DNA of 64,000 nucleotides from Caldifarciminota bacterium UBA1063. Its GTDB lineage: Bacteria > Hydrothermota > Hydrothermia > UBA1063. The DNA is taken from the NCBI GenBank assembly GCA_002316275.1, contig DCDE01000007.1, forward strand, positions 1 to 64,000. Reading direction: 5' to 3'. Both the position numbers and the translations under genes were made by a program. Shown piece by piece: positions 60,247 through 64,000 of this stretch; position 1 is the first letter of the stretch, and each line of letters begins with the position of its first letter. A model generated the notes under the pieces. It did not search any database. It worked only from the letters and a program-made list of their open reading frames with translations, and was not told the origin of the DNA.

Positions 60247-61186
60247 GTATATATAGGACGACTTCATCGTAAGATATGCCCATCCGTTCAGCTTCCATCG
60301 GTAAGTCTGAAAGCTCGGTCATTCCAGGTAGGGTATTGATTTCGAAAATATAATAGTTACCACTCTCATCAATTGCACCATCAACTCTCGAAAACCCCTT
60401 GCATCCTAAGGCCTTATGAAGGGTCAAAGAGGAGCTCTGAAATGCTAAAGTGGCTTCATTCGATATTCTGGCAGGTATGATAAATTTTGTCAATCCCTTT
60501 GTATATTTTGCCGTAAAGTCATAAAATTCACGGTCAACTACTTCAAGCTCCAAGATGGGGAGGGCAAAACTTTCCTCGTTGGTTCCAAGTATGCCACAGG
60601 TGACAGTTTTGCCTCGGATATATTCTTCTACATACAGATCGCCAAAAATCTCTTTGAGTTCTTTGAGTCCTTTGAAATACTCATCTTTAGAATGGACGAT
60701 CTTGATACCCAGACTGGAGCCTTCAGATCGTGGCTTCAGAACAGCAGGTAGACCAATTTCTTCAAGGGCTTTTTGAGATTCAATTTCTAAGTCTTTTCTG
60801 TGCGGAATAAAGTAATGAGGAGGTGTTTTAATTCCAAGGCTATCCATAATGTGCTTTGTCATAATCTTATCTATGCCTATCGAAGAGGCCATAACACCCG
60901 ACCCAGTATATGGAATCCCCATTAATTCAAGCATTCCTTGAATAGTACCGTCTTCCCCAGGTTTTCCATGAAGAATAATAAATGCAACATCGGTGAATCC
61001 TGGCTTGATTTCTGTAAGATTTTCCCTCGTTAGGTCAAAAATTTTTGCTTTAAAGCCCTGCTTTAAAAGACTTTCATAGACTCTCTTACCAGAACGAAGG
61101 GACACCTCTCGTTCCCCTGACCACCCACCGCAAATGACAGTTACTTCCTTATTTTTTAGATATTCTTTTATTTCTGAGAGGTGCAT
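60227..61186 (-). CDS. ddl: D-alanine-D-alanine ligase
   Basis: 319 residues, ATP-grasp enzyme joining two D-alanines for peptidoglycan. N-terminal VICGGWSGEREVSLRSG, then ILHGKPGEDGTIQGMLEL, PYTGSGVMASSIGIDK, KPRSEGSSLGIKIV and the metal site DGAIDESGNYYIFEINTLPGMT. Starts 5 nt after rpmI, where rplT usually stands. No ribosome site is obvious before its ATG. Confidence 0.95.
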   Translation of the reverse strand: MHLSEIKEYLKNKEVTVICGGWSGEREVSLRSGKRVYESLLKQGFKAKIFDLTRENLTEIKPGFTDVAFIILHGKPGEDGTIQGMLELMGIPYTGSGVMASSIGIDKIMTKHIMDSLGIKTPPHYFIPHRKDLEIESQKALEEIGLPAVLKPRSEGSSLGIKIVHSKDEYFKGLKELKEIFGDLYVEEYIRGKTVTCGILGTNEESFALPILELEVVDREFYDFTAKYTKGLTKFIIPARISNEATLAFQSSSLTLHKALGCKGFSRVDGAIDESGNYYIFEINTLPGMTELSDLPMEAERMGISYDEVVLYILKSAFE

Positions 61187-61191
61187 CTGGG

Positions 61192-61392
61192 TCAGAAGCT
61201 GCTAGGCATCAATCGTTTTATCTTCTTAAGCTCCGTTTTATCTACAAGAGCTGGTTTCCTTAACTTTCTCCTTGTCTTTGGGCTTTTCCCAATGAGGAGG
61301 TGGCTTTTAAAAGCCTTGTTTCTTTTTACCTTCCCAGTGCCTGTTATTTTAAACCTTTTTTGTGCTGAACGTTTACTTTTGACTTTTGGCAT
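61192..61392 (-). CDS. rpmI: 50S ribosomal protein L35
   Basis: 66 residues, very basic, start MPKVKSKRSAQKRFKITGTG and the later HLLIGKSPKTRRKLR are standard for L35. It lies 21 nt after infC with GGAGG in front. The expected partner gene for L20 (rplT) does not follow; ddl does. Confidence 0.96.
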   Translation of the reverse strand: MPKVKSKRSAQKRFKITGTGKVKRNKAFKSHLLIGKSPKTRRKLRKPALVDKTELKKIKRLMPSSF

Positions 61393-61413
61393 TGGCTCCT
61401 CCTTAAATTCTAT

Positions 61414-61968
61414 TTACTTGTTTGATTTTAAAAGAAAGGTTAGATTTCTCCCTTCCATTTTGGGAGGGACTTCTACCTGTGCAGAATCTTCCAGGCGCGC
61501 TGTTATCTTTTTAAAAAGTTCATCTCCCCACTCAAGGTGAGCCATCTCCCTTCCCCTAAACATAATTTTTATTCGCACTTTATTTCCCGACTCTAAGAAT
61601 TCTCTAGCTTTCTTTAACTTTACCTCAAGGTCATGGTCTAAAATTCTAGGACCCATAGTAATTTCCCTGACTTCACCCAGTTGCTTCTTTTTGGCTTCTT
61701 TCTGTTTTTTCTGCTCCTCATATTTGAGTTTACCGTAGTCTAGAATTTTACAAACAGGCGGGTTAGCGTTAGGGTCAACTTCTACAAGGTCGAGCCCGAT
61801 TTCATGTGCTATTTTTATGGCCTCTTTCGTTTTCACAATTCCAAGGTGTTTTCCATCGGGTCCAATAACTCTTACCTCGTATGCTCTTATTCTTTCATTA
61901 ACCCTGTAGGGTTCTTCCTTGTTTCTTTTTTTGAAATTTGGGCCAAGTAATGGTTGAGAATCTTTAAT
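61414..61968 (-). CDS. infC: Translation initiation factor IF-3, ATT start codon
   Basis: 184 residues when read from the ATT whose first base is 61968. No ATG, GTG or TTG gives the full N-domain: the frame includes YRVNERIRAYEVRVIGPDG upstream of any usual start, and this is the conserved beginning of IF-3. AAAGGAGG stands 8 nt before the ATT, and the ATT overlaps the TAA of thrS. The rest is typical: HEIGLDLVEVDPNANPPVCK, LDYGKLKYEEQKK and, in the C-domain, LKKAREFLESGNKVRIKIMF. AUU starts in infC are known in E. coli, where IF-3 discriminates against its own start and so autoregulates. I infer the same here. Confidence 0.93.
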   Translation of the reverse strand: MKDSQPLLGPNFKKRNKEEPYRVNERIRAYEVRVIGPDGKHLGIVKTKEAIKIAHEIGLDLVEVDPNANPPVCKILDYGKLKYEEQKKQKEAKKKQLGEVREITMGPRILDHDLEVKLKKAREFLESGNKVRIKIMFRGREMAHLEWGDELFKKITARLEDSAQVEVPPKMEGRNLTFLLKSNK

Positions 61969-63877
61969 GGTCTTTACCTCCTTTTAGCTCCCTATTTAAT
62001 ATGTCAATAAATCTATCCAGAGACATCTGGCCAAGGTCACCAGACCCGTGCCTTCTCACAGCAACTACTTTTTGTTCTACTTCTTTCTTTCCAATAATAG
62101 TCATATATGGAATTTTTTCGTTCTCTGCATCTCGGATCTTTGCATTCAGCTTCTCGTTGCTCTTATCAACTTTAGCTCTGAATCCAAGATTTTTAAGGGT
62201 AGTGCAAATATCTTCGGCATATGCTATATTATCTTCTGATATTGGGAGTATTGCAACCTGAATCGGGGCAAGCCAAAGAGGAAAATTACCACCATAATAT
62301 TCAATCAATGTGGCAAAAAATCTCTCAATGGAGCCTAAAAGAGCTCTGTGAACTAAGTATGGCCTTCTGTCTACGCTATCTTTATCTCGATACGTGATGT
62401 CGAACCTTTCTGCAAGATTGAAATCGAACTGGATGGTCGTACATTGCCAAGATCGTCCAAGGGCATCCTTTATCTTAATATCAATTTTAGGGCCATAAAA
62501 AGCGCCGCCTCCTTCGTCTACATTGTAATCAATATTCATATCGTCCAATGCTCTTTTAAGAGCATTTGTGGCTTCGTCCCACATCTCTTTTTTGCCTACA
62601 GATTCCGCCGGTTGGGTTGCAACAAACACCTGATAATCTGAAAATCCGAAACTATTAAGGATGAAAAATGCAAACTCCACGACACTTCTTATCTCGTCAA
62701 TTATCTGGTCCGGGCGTGCAAAAATGTGAGCATCATCCTGGGTGAACCCCCTTACCCTTAGGAGGCCGTGTAGAACACCCGATCTTTCATATCTGTATAC
62801 AGTTCCCAATTCGCAGTACCTAATGGGTAGGTCTCTATAACTTCTAATCTTCGATTTATAAATCATAATGTGAAACGGACAATTCATAGGTTTTATGTAA
62901 TATTCCTGGTTGTCAAACTCGATTGGAGGGTACATATTTTCTTTATAAAAATCTAAATGTCCGGAAGTCTCCCACAATTTCGACCTTCCAATATGGGGAG
63001 TGTAAACAAGTTCATAATCCCTTTTAAGATGCTCCATAATCCAGAAATTCTCTATAATGTGTCTTATAGATGCGCCCTTAGGATGCCAGAGGATAAGCCC
63101 TGGGCCAATTTCGTCATGAATTGAGTAAAGGTCGAGTTCCCTTCCGAGAACCCTGTGGTCTCGCTTTTTCGCTTCTTCAAGTTTTTCAATGTATCTTTCT
63201 AATTCTTCATTTGTAGGGAATGAAATCCCGTAAATTCTCTGTAACCTTGCGTTCTTCTCATCACCTCTCCAGTAACTTCCTGATACGCTGAGAAGTTTTA
63301 CAGCATTTACATATCCAGTTGAAGGTAAGTGCGGTCCACGACACAGGTCTACAAAGTTTCCCTGCCTGTACAAAGAAACATATTCATCATTAATTTCCTC
63401 GAGTATTTCAACCTTGTATAGTTCACCAATGTCCCTAAAAAACTCCACAGCTTCAGTTTTTTTCACCTCAATTCTCTCAATCGGTATGTCCATCTTTATA
63501 ATCTCGTGCATCCTATTTTCAATTCTTTTAATGTCATCCTCGGTAAAATTGTATCCGCCCGTATCGAAATCGTAGTAAAAGCCATCTTCAATAGCAGGTC
63601 CTATCGTAACCTTTACTTCTGGAAAGAGCTCTTTTACAGCCTGTGCCAATATATGAGATGAAGTATGCCAGTATGTTTCCCTTCCAATTTCACTATTGAA
63701 GCCCAAAACTTCAATATTATTTTCACTACCCGTCAGAATATATGATAAGTCTCTGGGTGTTCCATCTACAAGTGCCACAAGACAGTTCTTATCTCCCTTA
63801 GTAAGGTCAAGTATTCTCATCCCGAATACTTTTTGGTTTTCAACAAAAAACACAGCCTCTCTAACTTTTACCTTCAT
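61964..63877 (-). CDS. thrS: Threonyl-tRNA synthetase
   Basis: 637 residues. Class II synthetase. A short TGS domain at the N-terminus, editing domain with HTSSHILAQAV and VDLCRGPH, then the catalytic core IKPMNCPFHIMIYKS (zinc Cys), YRYERSGVLHGLLRVRGFTQDD (motif 2) and LVHRALLGSIERF (motif 3), and an anticodon-binding tail. First gene of the thrS-infC-rpmI-ddl unit. On the (-) strand a TTGAAA (63909-63914), 16-nt spacer and TAACAT (63887-63892) lie just before the ATG and would leave a leader of only a few bases. Confidence 0.97.
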   Translation of the reverse strand: MKVKVREAVFFVENQKVFGMRILDLTKGDKNCLVALVDGTPRDLSYILTGSENNIEVLGFNSEIGRETYWHTSSHILAQAVKELFPEVKVTIGPAIEDGFYYDFDTGGYNFTEDDIKRIENRMHEIIKMDIPIERIEVKKTEAVEFFRDIGELYKVEILEEINDEYVSLYRQGNFVDLCRGPHLPSTGYVNAVKLLSVSGSYWRGDEKNARLQRIYGISFPTNEELERYIEKLEEAKKRDHRVLGRELDLYSIHDEIGPGLILWHPKGASIRHIIENFWIMEHLKRDYELVYTPHIGRSKLWETSGHLDFYKENMYPPIEFDNQEYYIKPMNCPFHIMIYKSKIRSYRDLPIRYCELGTVYRYERSGVLHGLLRVRGFTQDDAHIFARPDQIIDEIRSVVEFAFFILNSFGFSDYQVFVATQPAESVGKKEMWDEATNALKRALDDMNIDYNVDEGGGAFYGPKIDIKIKDALGRSWQCTTIQFDFNLAERFDITYRDKDSVDRRPYLVHRALLGSIERFFATLIEYYGGNFPLWLAPIQVAILPISEDNIAYAEDICTTLKNLGFRAKVDKSNEKLNAKIRDAENEKIPYMTIIGKKEVEQKVVAVRRHGSGDLGQMSLDRFIDILNRELKGGKDH

Positions 63878-63960
63878 ACAAATCCAATGTTAATGGAATT
63901 ACCATGGATTTCAAAGCTACTCTTTAAAAATAGGCTCTTTTCTAAGTTTTCACCTTATCT

Positions 63961-64000
63961 TATAATCAGGCTAATCATAAATCTCTCAAAGGTGGTGAGG
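63961..64000 (+). promoter_or_regulatory. -10 element and ribosome site of a gene starting beyond the window
   Basis: TATAAT at 63961-63966, then an AT-rich stretch and AAAGGTGGTGAGG at the very end (63988-64000), which looks like a Shine-Dalgarno. A (+) strand gene divergent from thrS probably starts within about 10 bases after the window. The -35 position is poor. Confidence 0.45.

Noticed and set aside
61414..61836. Short infC starting with GTG at 61836
   Set aside because: It would remove the conserved IF-3 N-domain and has no ribosome site; the ATT at 61968 has both.
1..64000. CRISPR arrays, insertion sequences, phage genes or restriction/defence systems
   Set aside because: I looked for regular short repeats, transposase motifs with terminal inverted repeats, and cas or defence genes and saw none.

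Overview
The window looks like a piece of a compact, moderately AT-rich chromosome from an uncultured diderm bacterium of the FCB neighbourhood. The best guess is candidate division WOR-3 (Stahlbacteria/Hydrothermae-like); this is inferred from gene content, not from a marker-gene tree. Supporting signs are a carboxypeptidase-regulatory-like TonB receptor next to a PorV/PorQ-family barrel, several secreted proteins ending in type-IX-type (por) C-terminal sorting domains, a DUF6754 membrane operon, a long DUF4175 coiled-coil protein, and LPS-type genes (kdsA, an LpxL-like acyltransferase).

Layout. 1-225 is the tail of a nitroreductase. 362-4774 holds a DUF72 gene, an M16 peptidase pair and deoC. 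4779-5115 is a decayed sorting-domain gene. 5374-15046 is a six-gene (+) surface cluster (TonB receptor, PorV-like barrel, NHL lipoprotein, sorting-domain protein, Ig-like lipoprotein, OB-fold sorting-domain protein) closed by the one clear intrinsic terminator. 15365-18556 is a four-gene membrane operon around DUF6754. 18559-26701 is a (-) operon running M6 protease, pfkA, fba, pcrA, yitT. 26802-29974 is uvrB, ricT and a one-PASTA protein. 29943-33429 is an RNA-binding domain protein, guaA, a phosphoesterase and kdsA (-). 33700-39109 is ykvA-like (-) opposite lpd, lipB, a LapA-like protein, a ROK kinase, ruvX and mltG. 39095-48445 is a (-) run of PLD nuclease, tldD, tldE, a small envelope protein, alr, dnaB and DUF4175. 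48533-50188 is an outer-membrane barrel. 50185-53401 is recF, dciA-like, gyrB (-). 53460-54548 is DUF763. 54522-55867 is a rubrerythrin-like protein and nfo (-). 55992-60246 is znuABC, a glycosyltransferase and an acyltransferase. 60227-63877 is thrS, infC, rpmI, ddl (-).

Genes are packed tightly. Most operon junctions have 0-15 nt or overlap, and nearly every convergent pair overlaps at its 3' ends. Promoters can be read by eye: a -35 such as TTGAAT or TTTACT, a 17-nt spacer, and a -10 of TAAAAT or TATAAT. In six genes the -10 ends exactly 6 nt before the start codon, which predicts leaderless mRNAs. In several others the predicted mRNA begins at or just before the Shine-Dalgarno sequence. 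infC uses an ATT start that overlaps the thrS stop. I saw no CRISPR array, insertion sequence, rRNA or convincing tRNA.
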